Assembly (NCBI GenBank): GCA_943788755.1
Contig: CALSRM010000002.1
Span: 279,505-343,504 of the forward strand
Source of the DNA: an uncultured Flavobacteriales bacterium
GTDB lineage: Bacteria > Bacteroidota > Bacteroidia > Flavobacteriales_D > Parvicellaceae
Reading direction: 5' to 3'
Length of the DNA stretch: 64,000 nt
Of the stretch, positions 35,356 through 44,703 are shown piece after piece (the first letter of the stretch is position 1; each line of letters begins with the position of its first letter). The notes below the pieces were generated by a model. That model was not told the origin of the DNA, did not search any database, and saw nothing but the letters and a program-made list of their open reading frames with translations. The translations under genes and the position numbers were made by a program.

Positions 35356-36123
35356 CTAGATTGTTTCTACAAACTCTTTCTGTAACCAACCAATTTTACC
35401 ATCGCCGAATCGGATTTCATACCATAGTTCGGTTTCGTCTAATATTTTAACCTTTGTTCCTTCGTGCAGCACAAATGAAACACTTGAGTTTGCTGATGGT
35501 TGAGACATTAATTCAATGGATGGCTTGAAAATAATAGCATCTTCATTTGACATTAATCTGCTTTTATGGAGGCCAGAAAAAATAATGGAGAATATTCCAA
35601 ATATCATAGAGAGAACAGCAGTATAGAAGGTTAGTTTTTGCAGTTTTCTTGATTTAGAAAATAGGTATAAAATCAACAACAGACTACCAATGATAAATAG
35701 GTAAACAGAATTATACGCCCAGTAATTGGGGGCATTACTAACCCAGGTAAAAAACCAGTCGCTCAAACGTACCGAGTCATTAATTTTATTTTTATCCGAA
35801 ACTCTTTTGTTTGCTAATTTTAAATTATGCAGGATGTTTAAATTACCCGGAGATAGTTTTAACGCTTTTTCGTAATAAAGAATGGTGTTAGGAATGTCAT
35901 CTATCTTATAGTAAGAATTCCCAAGGTTTAAGAAAAGCTCTGGGGAATAAAACTCTTCGCAAAGCCCATTATATGAATTAATTGCGGCCTCATAATTATG
36001 CTCCTCATATTGGTTGTTTCCCTGATTAAAAACATCTTTAGGGTCAGAGATTTCAGCCTTGATAGAAGCCGATATAAATAAAATAAAAATCAATATAATC
36101 CTACCTCCTAACATGTTTTTCAA
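35356..36123 (-). CDS. batE: BatE: TPR plus SH3-like aerotolerance protein
   Basis: A 255-residue protein. The signal peptide covers about 1-23. TPR motifs follow (NQYEEHNYEAAINSYNGLCE, LFLNLGNSYYKIDDIPNTILYYEKALKLSP, about 30-105), then two transmembrane segments (about 135-190) and a C-terminal bacterial SH3 domain (about 200-255, ending WYEIRFGDGKIGWLQKEFVETI). This is the BatE architecture of the Bat (Bacteroides aerotolerance) operon. The start overlaps the end of batD by 23 bases. Confidence 0.85.
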   Translation of the reverse strand: MKNMLGGRIILIFILFISASIKAEISDPKDVFNQGNNQYEEHNYEAAINSYNGLCEEFYSPELFLNLGNSYYKIDDIPNTILYYEKALKLSPGNLNILHNLKLANKRVSDKNKINDSVRLSDWFFTWVSNAPNYWAYNSVYLFIIGSLLLILYLFSKSRKLQKLTFYTAVLSMIFGIFSIIFSGLHKSRLMSNEDAIIFKPSIELMSQPSANSSVSFVLHEGTKVKILDETELWYEIRFGDGKIGWLQKEFVETI

Positions 36124-37846
36124 TTTTGTTAATCAGCGTTTTGCTCGTTGTTAAAGTCGTCTCAGCATCACTATGCGAAAGAGGGGCAAAACGAGCCATT
36201 TCGCAATCGTTTAATACTTTTAGTAAGGCAGTAATAGTAGTAACTTCAATGCTTATTTTAGTTAGTTCTTCTTCAATTCTTTTTTTATTCAATCCAGAAA
36301 CTGGAATTTTAAACTTATGTGATAAATATCCATCGATGGCATTGTGGAGTTCTTCGAAATATTCTGAATCATTATTATTTTTCAGATGTTCTTCTGCCTT
36401 AGACAATCTGGTTAAAGCAGATTTTGATGCGTTTTTATGCGTTAGTTCGACTTGATTTTTTTCTTTTCCCGTTATTCTTTTGGCAAAAAAGACAAGAAAA
36501 AAGAGAAGAAAGGGACTTCCTAGTGCCAAAAAATAATTCGTCGTCCCAAAAAAGAAATCGTTTACGGGGTTTAATTCGGTCTCATGCTGGATGTGCCTTA
36601 TCTCATTACTTAACAACTCTACATCTTTTTTATTTTCGGACGAGGTATTGTTTAAGTCTTTGCCTTCTCCTTTTAAAACATTAATTTTTACAGCTTCAGA
36701 AGTAAGTGTTTTATATTTTCCTGTGGCAGTATTAAAGTAACTGAATTCAATTGCGTCGATATCAAAAACACCATGGTGTCTTGGAATAATTAGGTAGGTA
36801 AATTCTTTACTTCCGCTTAATCCGGATGAACTGATTTTGACATTGTTCTTTGTTTCGGGATCAAAAACTTCAAAGTCTGATGGGAAGTTAAGTTCTGGTG
36901 CATTCAATTGTTTCAAACTTCCTTTTCCAGAAATTTTAATTTTTAAATCAATTGGCTCATTTGTTTTCAGTTCGGTAGTAGAATAAGTGACTTCACATTT
37001 ATAGCCTTTTCCTACTTGCGATTCGAAGCTTAGTGGAGCATTGTTGGGAAGTGCTTTTACGGTTAATACTTGGGTGTTACTTTTTACATTTATAACCGAG
37101 CCTTGATTGAAAAAACTTCGGTTTACGCGCGCAGTAATATCGAATGCGGGGATTATAATTTCACCTGTTTTTTGAGGAAATACAATTTCCTTTTTTAACG
37201 TGTAGATATTATATCTTACGCCATTTATGGATTCTTGTTTAGTTGGCCAACCTTTTTTTTCTGCGGTAATTTCTTCTGTCCAAACACCATCAATCATGGC
37301 GTAATCATAATTATCTAATGCTATATTTCCATAGCGGGAATATATTTTATAAGTTACCAAAACAACTTCTCCTTTATAGGGCGCTTTCTTGCTTACTGAA
37401 ATTCTCGTAAAAAGATTTGAATTTTTTGGTGGTGCTACATTTAACTTAGGGTCACTCGCTCCAACTTGAACAGTAAAATAAGAGCTTTTGGTTTCTACAT
37501 CATCTGCGATAAAGGTAGCTGGAGTCAATTTAAAAGTGCCTTTTTTATTTGCTTTCAAATCAATTGAATATTCAAAAGAATGTGTTGCTTTTCCGTTTAT
37601 ATATTGATGAGATTCTCCGTTAGATTCACGAACAAATGAAAATCCTTCATAAGTAGGTCGCTGAATTCCCGTAATACTAAAATTATCTTTCGATGAAATA
37701 GAATAGGTTAATTTAAAAACATCTCCAACCTGAACTGATTTGTTCGATGTGTTAATACTGGTCGTAAATTTTTGCGCACTTCCTTTAGTAACAATAAAGA
37801 TGTTCGCTATAAAAAATAATAACAGTATTTTGAAATTGATCTTCAT
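36101..37846 (-). CDS. batD: BatD: oxygen-tolerance membrane protein
   Basis: A 581-residue protein with signal peptide (1-24), a long periplasmic beta-rich region (about 25-420) starting FTTSINTSNKSVQVGDVFKLTYS, a single transmembrane segment (about 437-455, NYFLALGSPFLLFFLVFF) and a cytoplasmic helical C-terminus with the conserved CEMARFAP motif. This is the BatD/oxygen-tolerance family. It is in the usual place between batC and batE, ten bases after batC and overlapping batE. Confidence 0.9.
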   Translation of the reverse strand: MKINFKILLLFFIANIFIVTKGSAQKFTTSINTSNKSVQVGDVFKLTYSISSKDNFSITGIQRPTYEGFSFVRESNGESHQYINGKATHSFEYSIDLKANKKGTFKLTPATFIADDVETKSSYFTVQVGASDPKLNVAPPKNSNLFTRISVSKKAPYKGEVVLVTYKIYSRYGNIALDNYDYAMIDGVWTEEITAEKKGWPTKQESINGVRYNIYTLKKEIVFPQKTGEIIIPAFDITARVNRSFFNQGSVINVKSNTQVLTVKALPNNAPLSFESQVGKGYKCEVTYSTTELKTNEPIDLKIKISGKGSLKQLNAPELNFPSDFEVFDPETKNNVKISSSGLSGSKEFTYLIIPRHHGVFDIDAIEFSYFNTATGKYKTLTSEAVKINVLKGEGKDLNNTSSENKKDVELLSNEIRHIQHETELNPVNDFFFGTTNYFLALGSPFLLFFLVFFAKRITGKEKNQVELTHKNASKSALTRLSKAEEHLKNNNDSEYFEELHNAIDGYLSHKFKIPVSGLNKKRIEEELTKISIEVTTITALLKVLNDCEMARFAPLSHSDAETTLTTSKTLINKIEKHVRR

Positions 37847-37856
37847 GGTCAGTTAA

Positions 37857-38729
37857 CTACCAGTCTTTGGTGTTATTGTCTCCTTTCTTTTTTCCTTTTT
37901 GTTTTGCGATTTTAAGCAAAATATTCTTTTCGTCCTCGTTTACTGCGTCTAAATCTTTTTTAATTTGACCCTTAGACATTTTTCCTTCTATTTCTTTTTC
38001 TTTTCCTTTGTCTTTATCTCCAGGTTTTGGTTTATCTCCTTCCTCGTCTTTGTCCTCATTTTTCTTATCCTCTTTGTCTCCTTCCCCTTCTTTTTTATCC
38101 TTATCTCCTTCTTTTTCCTCTTCCGATTTATCTCCGTCTTTATTGTCCTCTTTCTTGTCCTTGTTTTCTTCCTTTTTATCCTCGTCTTTCTTTTCGTCTT
38201 CGTCTTTACCTTCTTTTTGATCTTTGTTTTCCTGTTGCTGTTTTAATTTACTCAAAGCATATGATAAATTATAGCGTGTGTCTTCATCGTTTGGATTGTT
38301 TCGTAGCGAGTTTTTATAGGCTTCAATGCTATTTTTTAAATAGTCGGAACTTTTCTTTTGCTCTTCAGGATTTTGATTTTGTGAACTCCCAGAAAACCTT
38401 TTTAGGAATACATTTCCTAGGTTGTGATATGCTTTTGCTTTGTCATTTTTATTTTCTAGCGTTCCAGCATATTGCTTATAGTATTCGGTTGCTTTTTCAA
38501 AATCACCATTTCTATAGGCAGAGTTAGCTGCATTATATAAGGCTCCGTTGTATTGATTGTTAGCTTCATAAGCATTTTCAAAATTATCTTGAGCAGTGCC
38601 GTAGTCTCCATTATTGTAGGCGTCAATTCCTCGGTTTAGGTCTAGCTTTTCTTTGGTTTGTCCAATACTACTTGAAAAGGCCATAAAGAGACCAATGGAT
38701 ATGGTAATATGTTTAAGATTCGTTATCAT
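37857..38729 (-). CDS. batC: BatC: TPR protein with highly charged low-complexity region
   Basis: A 290-residue exported protein. The signal peptide is 1-23; TPR repeats cover about 28-160 (NRGIDAYNNGDYGTAQDNFENAYE, NAANSAYRNGDFEKATEYYKQYA, DEDTRYNLSYALSKLKQQ). A tract of about 85 residues made almost only of Lys, Glu and Asp (about 165-250) follows, then a short basic end (ISxMSKGQIKKDLDAVNEDEKNILLKIAKQKGKKKGD). The charged tract makes long false ORFs on the other strand. BatC in other Bacteroidota also has such a tract. The start overlaps batB by four bases. Confidence 0.85.
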   Translation of the reverse strand: MITNLKHITISIGLFMAFSSSIGQTKEKLDLNRGIDAYNNGDYGTAQDNFENAYEANNQYNGALYNAANSAYRNGDFEKATEYYKQYAGTLENKNDKAKAYHNLGNVFLKRFSGSSQNQNPEEQKKSSDYLKNSIEAYKNSLRNNPNDEDTRYNLSYALSKLKQQQENKDQKEGKDEDEKKDEDKKEENKDKKEDNKDGDKSEEEKEGDKDKKEGEGDKEDKKNEDKDEEGDKPKPGDKDKGKEKEIEGKMSKGQIKKDLDAVNEDEKNILLKIAKQKGKKKGDNNTKDW

Positions 38730-39889
38730 ATTTCTTCGAATAATTTAATTTTATCTACCATTTGAGTTCTCTTTTCATTCATGAAAAGCTCTATTAATAG
38801 AAGTAATAAACCTATTGCTAGAAAAGGTTGAAATTGATCTTCATATCCAGTGTATTTCTCGCTACTTAAAGTAGATTTTTCTATCGTATTTATTTGGTTG
38901 ATTAACCCTTCTAAACCAATACTCATACCATTTGCTCGTGTGTAAGAACCTTCCCCAGCGTTGGCTATGTTGATTAAATTCTCTTCATTTAATTTTGTTA
39001 AAACAGTATTCTCGTTTTCATCTTTTTTGTTCCCAGTCTTTTTACCATTCTTATAAATTGGAATAGGGACACCTTTTGTTGTTCCCATTCCAATTGTATG
39101 GACTACAACTCCTAGTTCGCTTGCCTTTTCTGCAGAAATAATACCTTGCTCTTCATGATCTTCTCCATCTGAGAATACAACAATTGTTTTATTGGCCCCG
39201 TTTTCAAAATTGAAAGATGTCATGCACTCGTCTATAGCTAATCCTATGTCGGTTCCTTGTGCCGACATCATTCTTGTGGTGACATTCTGCGTAAATGTTT
39301 TAGCAACATTATAGTCAGGTGTTATGGGTAGATGTTTATACGCACTGCCAGCAAAAACAACAATTCCAATATGATCACCATGCAGTTTATCTATTAGTTT
39401 TTCAATCGAAAGTTTAGAGATTTTTAACCGACTATAACCAGGAGATAAATCTTCGGCTAGCATAGAGTTACTAACATCAATAGCAAGCATGATATCAATT
39501 CCTTTGCTTTCTACATCTTTTTCATTTTCACCATATTGCGGATTTGCCATGGCGATTATTAAAAAAGAAACACTTAAGCGTAGTAGTATAAATTTGATTA
39601 ATGATTTGCCAGTTGAGTATCCTCCAAATATAGAGGGTAGGAGCTGCTTATCAGCAAATCTCTTTATAGCTTTGTTTTTCCAAGATATTGCCTGAAAAAA
39701 TAGAAGGAGCATAAACGGAATTAACATAAAGAGATAGAGTGCCCATTCATTTTCAAATCGAAATTCGGACACTTCTTCTGTCACATAGTAATACGTGGCA
39801 TATCCAATGCTCCAAAAGAGAATTTCGACTAGTATAATTATAATCAGTGCAGTAGTTGTATTGTAACGATATTTATGTGGTTGACTCAA
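38726..39889 (-). CDS. batB: BatB: membrane-anchored VWA-domain protein
   Basis: A 387-residue membrane protein: two or three N-terminal transmembrane segments (about 14-75 and 103-122), a von Willebrand factor A domain (about 130-320) with the metal site DVSNSMLAEDLSPGYSR and VVFSDGEDHEE, and a C-terminal transmembrane segment (FLAIGLLLLLIELFM). Fits BatB. Overlaps batA upstream and batC downstream by four bases each, so translation is coupled along the operon. Confidence 0.9.
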   Translation of the reverse strand: MSQPHKYRYNTTTALIIIILVEILFWSIGYATYYYVTEEVSEFRFENEWALYLFMLIPFMLLLFFQAISWKNKAIKRFADKQLLPSIFGGYSTGKSLIKFILLRLSVSFLIIAMANPQYGENEKDVESKGIDIMLAIDVSNSMLAEDLSPGYSRLKISKLSIEKLIDKLHGDHIGIVVFAGSAYKHLPITPDYNVAKTFTQNVTTRMMSAQGTDIGLAIDECMTSFNFENGANKTIVVFSDGEDHEEQGIISAEKASELGVVVHTIGMGTTKGVPIPIYKNGKKTGNKKDENENTVLTKLNEENLINIANAGEGSYTRANGMSIGLEGLINQINTIEKSTLSSEKYTGYEDQFQPFLAIGLLLLLIELFMNEKRTQMVDKIKLFEEI

Positions 39890-40908
39890 GAAATGCCTTT
39901 TAAAATGGTTGATTTAGCAAAAAATTCGAATAATATAAGACCTACACCTATGAGAATAAAAAGGAGGTTTTTTTCAGGTAAATCTACTTCGTACTCTATC
40001 GATTTAATTTTTTCCGTTTCTAATAAATCTATTTCATCATAAATTGCTTTTAACTTATCGTTGTCTGTAGCACGAAAATACTTTCCTCCTGTCATAGAGG
40101 CGATTTCTGTAAGTGTTTCTTCATCGATTTCTACATCCACCATATCGTAAACATATTTATTGTTAATTGGATTAATTCCAACGGGCATTCTAGCTTTCCC
40201 GTTCGTTCCAACTCCAATGGTATAAACGCGGATTCCAAATTCTTTTGCCATTTCTGCAGCAGATAAAGGATGAATTTTGCCATTTCTATTTACTCCATCC
40301 GTTAACAGAATAATTACTCTACTCGGAGCGGTGCTTTCTCTTAGTCGATTTACAGCTGTTGCGAGTCCCATCCCAACCGCAGTTCCATCTGGAACAACAT
40401 CTCTTTGCATTTCATCTAATAACTCTAGAACAATTCTATTATCACTAGTAAGAGGACATTGCGTGTAGCTTTCAGCTTGAAAAACTACTAGCCCAATTCT
40501 ATCATTTTTTCTTTTAGCAATAAAATCTTTCGCTACACTTTTGGAAGCTTCAAACCTGTCTGGCTCAAAGTCAGTAGCCAACATACTTCCTGAAGCATCC
40601 ATTGCTACAATTATGTCTATTCCTTCACTAAACTGTTCTATGTAAGAATCAGAATTTGTATTTATTTGTGGTCTCGCTAAAGCGATAATAAAAAGACCAA
40701 TTGCAATTGTTTTTGTGCCAAAAAAGATATGATGTAGATTGGGTAAAAACCCACTACTAATATCACTTATTTGTTTGTAGCTAGAAGTAGCTAGAGTAGC
40801 TGCTTTATTTTTTTGCGTAAGAATATACCAAAATATAATAAAAGGAAGTGCCAATAATCCCCATAGAACTTCTGAATTTGCAAATTGATATGTATCGAAA
40901 AGTCCCAA
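39886..40908 (-). CDS. batA: BatA: membrane-anchored VWA-domain protein
   Basis: A 340-residue protein: transmembrane segments near 12-30 and 63-80, a VWA domain (about 90-290) with metal site DASGSMLATDFEPDRFEASK and LLTDGVNRNGKI, and a C-terminal transmembrane segment (about 312-330). Fits BatA, the paralogue of BatB. BatA/BatB-type proteins work with MoxR-family ATPases, here encoded upstream in the same operon. Confidence 0.9.
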   Translation of the reverse strand: MGLFDTYQFANSEVLWGLLALPFIIFWYILTQKNKAATLATSSYKQISDISSGFLPNLHHIFFGTKTIAIGLFIIALARPQINTNSDSYIEQFSEGIDIIVAMDASGSMLATDFEPDRFEASKSVAKDFIAKRKNDRIGLVVFQAESYTQCPLTSDNRIVLELLDEMQRDVVPDGTAVGMGLATAVNRLRESTAPSRVIILLTDGVNRNGKIHPLSAAEMAKEFGIRVYTIGVGTNGKARMPVGINPINNKYVYDMVDVEIDEETLTEIASMTGGKYFRATDNDKLKAIYDEIDLLETEKIKSIEYEVDLPEKNLLFILIGVGLILFEFFAKSTILKGIS

Positions 40909-40909
40909 T

Positions 40910-41878
40910 TTAATTTTGCTCTTTTTTTGGAGTTTTTTTCAAGTCATTGCGCGTTTCTTGAATTGTTTTTCGGACAATAATTATTGCTTCTTCATTCTCT
41001 TGTGGAGACGGCAGTGTCTTTGCAAATTTCACCATATCTGCCAGACTGAATAGCTTGCTAATTAAGATGTGATGATCTTTTGAAATTGCTTTTAACTTTA
41101 ATTTAGAAAGAATTTCTTTACTTGTTTTTTCGAAAGTTGCTACCCTGTAACGGTATTCAATATACTTCCAGATAATGTCAGTCAGTTTTGAATAATACAA
41201 TTTGTTCTTATTGTTCTGCCAGAGTTCTTCTTGTTCAATCGATTCAAGTTGTTCGAGAAGTGTTATCGGCAACGGAATTTGCGGCACATAAACTACCTTT
41301 TCTGGTTTTCTTTTCCTTATTCGAATAATTATAATTGTTGCAAGAACGGCTACAATTATTGCAGTGACCCATGGCCAATTACTTCCAAACCACATTTTGA
41401 ACCTTTCCCAACGGGTAAGAGGGTCTTCAACAAGTGCTTTTATGTCTTTAAAATCAAGAGTAGTATCTATAGCAACAGGAAGAAATAGAATGGAAACAAC
41501 ATTTGACTGAATTGAATCATCGCCAACCAATGCGCTTAATGGTCCAATTTCTACCATTCCGCTATCGAAACTCGTAATTGTAAAATCTTGTTCAAAGTAC
41601 ATTTGCACATCGCCTATGTTGTCTTCGGAAGACCGCTGTTGAGGTGGTCTAATATCCCATATTTCAACTGCTTCTCCCAAAACTGTCGAATCAGAAATTA
41701 CTGGGAATCCAATTTTACTTTGATTAATATCTGCAGAATATTGAAATAACAAACTTACTTGTACAGGCTCACCAATTAGGAGCTTGTTTTTACTTGCTAC
41801 CAAGCTAAAGTTGGTTTGATTTTGGGCGAATCCAAAACCAATAATAAACAAAAATAATATGTTTAGAAAGTGTTTCAT
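40910..41878 (-). CDS. Bat-operon membrane protein (DUF4381-like position)
   Basis: A 322-residue protein with signal peptide (about 1-18), a periplasmic beta-rich part (VSLLFQYSADINQ...), one transmembrane segment (about 166-186, WPWVTAIIVAVLATIIIIRI) and a cytoplasmic helical domain containing LPITLLEQLESIEQEELWQNN and YRVATFEKTSKEI. This matches the extra membrane protein commonly present between the DUF58 and batA genes. Overlaps the DUF58 gene by four bases. The function is presumed to be in the Bat membrane complex. Confidence 0.75.
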   Translation of the reverse strand: MKHFLNILFLFIIGFGFAQNQTNFSLVASKNKLLIGEPVQVSLLFQYSADINQSKIGFPVISDSTVLGEAVEIWDIRPPQQRSSEDNIGDVQMYFEQDFTITSFDSGMVEIGPLSALVGDDSIQSNVVSILFLPVAIDTTLDFKDIKALVEDPLTRWERFKMWFGSNWPWVTAIIVAVLATIIIIRIRKRKPEKVVYVPQIPLPITLLEQLESIEQEELWQNNKNKLYYSKLTDIIWKYIEYRYRVATFEKTSKEILSKLKLKAISKDHHILISKLFSLADMVKFAKTLPSPQENEEAIIIVRKTIQETRNDLKKTPKKEQN

Positions 41879-42738
41879 CTTTGTTTAAACAAATTCATTA
41901 AGGGTATAATATAAGGACGATTTGTAGCTATCGTTGTGTAATCAACCCCTGCTTTCCTGAAAGTTTCTTTAAGTTCTCTGTTTCGTTTGATTGCGTTTGC
42001 TTTGTATTTTGTTCTTGTCTTTTTACTGGAAGTATTAATCCATTTGGTTTGCCCAGTTTCATTGTCTTTCAATTGTATTAAACCAACATTTGGGATTTCA
42101 TTTTCAATAGCATCTTCAATTTTTAACGCAACGATATCATGCTTTTTGTTGGCTACTTTCAAAGCGTCTTCAAAATTGTCATCCATAAAATCAGAAACAA
42201 TAAATGCAATACTTCTCTTTTTTACCATATTGGTAAAATAACGAAGTGCTTCTTTTATATCTGTCTTTTTTCCGTTTGGTTGAAATTCAATTAACTCTCT
42301 AATGATTCTTAAAATATGCTTCTTTCCTTTTTTCGGCGGTACATATAATTCTATTTGGTTAGTAAAAAGTGTTAACCCAATTTTATCATTGTTCTGAGTC
42401 GCAGAAAAAGCTAATACAGCGGATAGTTCAGCAATTATTTCACGCTTCAGCATTTCTTTTGTGCCAAAAGACTCCGAGGCAGAAATATCAACAATTAACA
42501 TTACAGTTAATTCTCTTTCCTCTTCAAACACCTTAACGTATGGATGGTTAAAACGAGCAGTTACATTCCAATCTATCGTTCGAATTTCGTCACCGGGCAT
42601 ATATTCTCGAACTTCAGAAAAAGCCATGCCTCTTCCCTTAAATGCTGAGTGATACTCACCAGAGAATACTTGAGAAGAAAGCCCTTTTGTCTTAATCTCA
42701 ATTTTACGTACTTTTTTTAAAAGTTCTTTTGTGTCCAT
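41875..42738 (-). CDS. DUF58 protein of the Bat operon
   Basis: A 287-residue DUF58 protein from the chosen start MDTKELLKKVRKIEI (an ATG at 42756 would add six residues). The DUF58 hallmark GEYHSAFKGRGMAFSEVREYMPGDEIRTIDWNVTAR is complete, and a VWA-like domain with DISASESFGTKE follows. DUF58 proteins accompany MoxR ATPases and VWA proteins; the complex may assemble or insert metal cofactors or protect periplasmic proteins. It lies second in the operon after moxR. Confidence 0.92.
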   Translation of the reverse strand: MDTKELLKKVRKIEIKTKGLSSQVFSGEYHSAFKGRGMAFSEVREYMPGDEIRTIDWNVTARFNHPYVKVFEEERELTVMLIVDISASESFGTKEMLKREIIAELSAVLAFSATQNNDKIGLTLFTNQIELYVPPKKGKKHILRIIRELIEFQPNGKKTDIKEALRYFTNMVKKRSIAFIVSDFMDDNFEDALKVANKKHDIVALKIEDAIENEIPNVGLIQLKDNETGQTKWINTSSKKTRTKYKANAIKRNRELKETFRKAGVDYTTIATNRPYIIPLMNLFKQR

Positions 42739-42825
42739 TTTTAATTTTATGTACAAAGGATAAAGTGTTAAGTAAAAAGTGTTTTAAGGGATTTAATACT
42801 TTATACAATAATACTTTGTACAATT

Positions 42826-43878
42826 CTAAGGAACTTCAACCTTGTTTAAAATAGTATTAATAATTGTTTCAGTGTTAATGTTTTCCGCTTCTGCTTCATA
42901 ACTTAATCCAATTCTGTGTCTTAGTACATCATGGCAAACTCTTCTAACATCTTCAGGAATTACATACCCTCTTTTATTAATAAAAGCATATGCTTTAGAA
43001 GCCATTGCCAAGGCAATACTTGCTCTTGGAGATCCTCCAAATTCAATAAGTGCTTCTAAGTCATCAAGCTTATAATCTTTAGGAGTACGGGTTGCGTAAA
43101 CTATATCGACAATGTACTTTTCAATTTTCTCATCCATGTAAACCTGCTTTACAATTTCACGCGCCTTTATTATAGCTTTAGTGTCGATAACTACGTTTGG
43201 AGTTGGGAAACCTTCTTTAGAAACGGTGTTTCTAATAATCATTTGTTCTTCCTCTTTTTTTGGGTAATCCAATACAACTTTCAACATAAAACGATCGACC
43301 TGAGCTTCTGGAAGCGGATAAGTACCTTCTTGTTCAATCGGGTTTTGTGTCGCCATTACTAGGAATGGCTCATCTAGTTTAAAGGTGGTATCACCAATGG
43401 TAACTTGTCGCTCTTGCATGGCTTCCAATAATGCACTTTGAACTTTAGCAGGAGCTCTGTTAATTTCATCTGCTAATATAAAATTCGCGAAAATTGGCCC
43501 TTTTTTAGAAATGAATTCCTCTTTATTGTGGTTATACACCATTGTTCCTAATAAATCTGCAGGTAACAAATCTGGTGTAAATTGAATACGGCTAAAGTCA
43601 GCGTTGATTGTTTTGGCTAAAGTTGTAATCGCTAATGTTTTTGCTAATCCTGGAACACCTTCTAGCAGAATATGTCCATTCGCTAACAAAGCAATCAAAA
43701 GACTTTCAATCATATGGGGTTGTCCAACGATTACCTTTTTCATTTCTGAAGTTACGATATCAAGAAAAGCACTTTCCTTTTGTGTCAATTCGTTTAAGGC
43801 CTGTATGTCTGTTTTAACAGAAGTTACGTTTGACTCTATAGATGCTGGAACCGAAGGTGTGGTATCATTATTTTCCAT
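42826..43878 (-). CDS. moxR: MoxR-family AAA+ ATPase
   Basis: A 350-residue AAA+ ATPase: Walker A LLEGVPGLAKT, Walker B ILADEINRAPAKVQSALLEAMQE, sensor 1 ATQNPIEQEGTYPLPEAQVDRF, and the sensor 2 region GGSPRASIALAMA. A low-complexity N-terminal tail of about 25 residues precedes the domain. It is the first gene of the moxR-DUF58-batABCDE operon, and the MoxR ATPase likely remodels or loads the VWA proteins. A -7-like box (TACTTTTA on the minus strand, 43905-43912) lies about 30 bases upstream. Confidence 0.93.
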   Translation of the reverse strand: MENNDTTPSVPASIESNVTSVKTDIQALNELTQKESAFLDIVTSEMKKVIVGQPHMIESLLIALLANGHILLEGVPGLAKTLAITTLAKTINADFSRIQFTPDLLPADLLGTMVYNHNKEEFISKKGPIFANFILADEINRAPAKVQSALLEAMQERQVTIGDTTFKLDEPFLVMATQNPIEQEGTYPLPEAQVDRFMLKVVLDYPKKEEEQMIIRNTVSKEGFPTPNVVIDTKAIIKAREIVKQVYMDEKIEKYIVDIVYATRTPKDYKLDDLEALIEFGGSPRASIALAMASKAYAFINKRGYVIPEDVRRVCHDVLRHRIGLSYEAEAENINTETIINTILNKVEVP

Positions 43879-44017
43879 TAATTATTGTTTTATTTTAAAC
43901 GTCCGTAAAAGTAGGTTTTTTATCGAGCTGTAAAGTTCAGAAATAATCTTATTTTCAAGGCATTTTTGCTTGTTAAAGAGTGTTAAATTTTTCGTAAATA
44001 AAGTTTTGGGTGTCTAT

Positions 44018-44524
44018 TTAATCCAAAAACACTTCCATTCCATCTTCTTTAAAGTCGACGGATATATGTTCTTGTAATGTGGTAGAAAGCGTAAGTCCTA
44101 CAAAATTAGCCTTGATTGGGAATTTCCTATGTTTTCTGTCTACCAATGCAACTGTAGTAAGGTGTTTTAAGTCAGAATCTAAAATATAACGTGTAGCGTA
44201 AATTAGTGTTCTGCCAGAATTCAATACATCATCAATAAGAATAATTGATTTATTATTCAAATATTCCAAATCTGTGGAGAAATCTACATCGTTTTCAAGC
44301 GGTTTATCTTTGTGTAGTTTTAACTTGTGTAATGTTACTTTTATTTCGGTAATATTTTGAAGAGCAGCATTTATTTTTTCAGCGAGTAAGTAGCCACGGT
44401 TAGCTATTCCGATTAAAACAATTTCTTTTTCATCGTAATTTTTTTCTAAAATTTGATGTGCAATTCTTTGAATTTTTTGCTCTACCTGTTTAGCAGATAG
44501 AATTAATGTTTTTATATTATCCAT
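44018..44524 (-). CDS. PRPP-binding phosphoribosyltransferase (PyrR-like)
   Basis: A 168-residue type I phosphoribosyltransferase-fold protein. The PRPP loop is ILIDDVLNSGRTL, with IGIANRGYLLAEKI and DRKHRKFPI further family signatures. Length and motif arrangement fit PyrR (pyrimidine regulator/uracil phosphoribosyltransferase) but hypoxanthine-type enzymes share the fold. No pyr gene is nearby. It lies 20 bases after a 36-codon small ORF on the same strand. Confidence 0.85.
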   Translation of the reverse strand: MDNIKTLILSAKQVEQKIQRIAHQILEKNYDEKEIVLIGIANRGYLLAEKINAALQNITEIKVTLHKLKLHKDKPLENDVDFSTDLEYLNNKSIILIDDVLNSGRTLIYATRYILDSDLKHLTTVALVDRKHRKFPIKANFVGLTLSTTLQEHISVDFKEDGMEVFLD

Positions 44525-44544
44525 GTTATTCTTGTATTATCAAT

Positions 44545-44655
44545 TTAAGCACCAACTGCAATAACGTAATTTTTTTCAATCCCTTTAGATACATCAATTC
44601 TTTCAAATGTTTTCCTTTTTTCTAGGGGGATTTTAGAAATTGTATTTTCTTCCAT
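44545..44655 (-). CDS. Possible 36-residue small protein
   Basis: A short ORF, ATG to TAA, with charged codons in a coding-like pattern (begins MEENTISKIPLEKRKTFERI, ends NYVIAVGA). It lies between the frameshifted TonB receptor and the PyrR-like gene, on their strand, and could be translated from the same transcript. I do not recognise it. It may be a real small gene or a relic of a larger one. Confidence 0.3.
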   Translation of the reverse strand: MEENTISKIPLEKRKTFERIDVSKGIEKNYVIAVGA

Positions 44656-44703
44656 AAATAATTTAATTATGGCTTAAAGATAAAAAGAAACTAGCTGTGA
44701 AGT

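Noticed and set aside
37965-38527. Long plus-strand open frames opposite batC, rich in Phe, Leu and Ser
   Set aside because: They are the complement of the Lys/Glu/Asp tract of BatC. Three frames are open at once, as expected for purine-only DNA, and none has a coherent start or domain.
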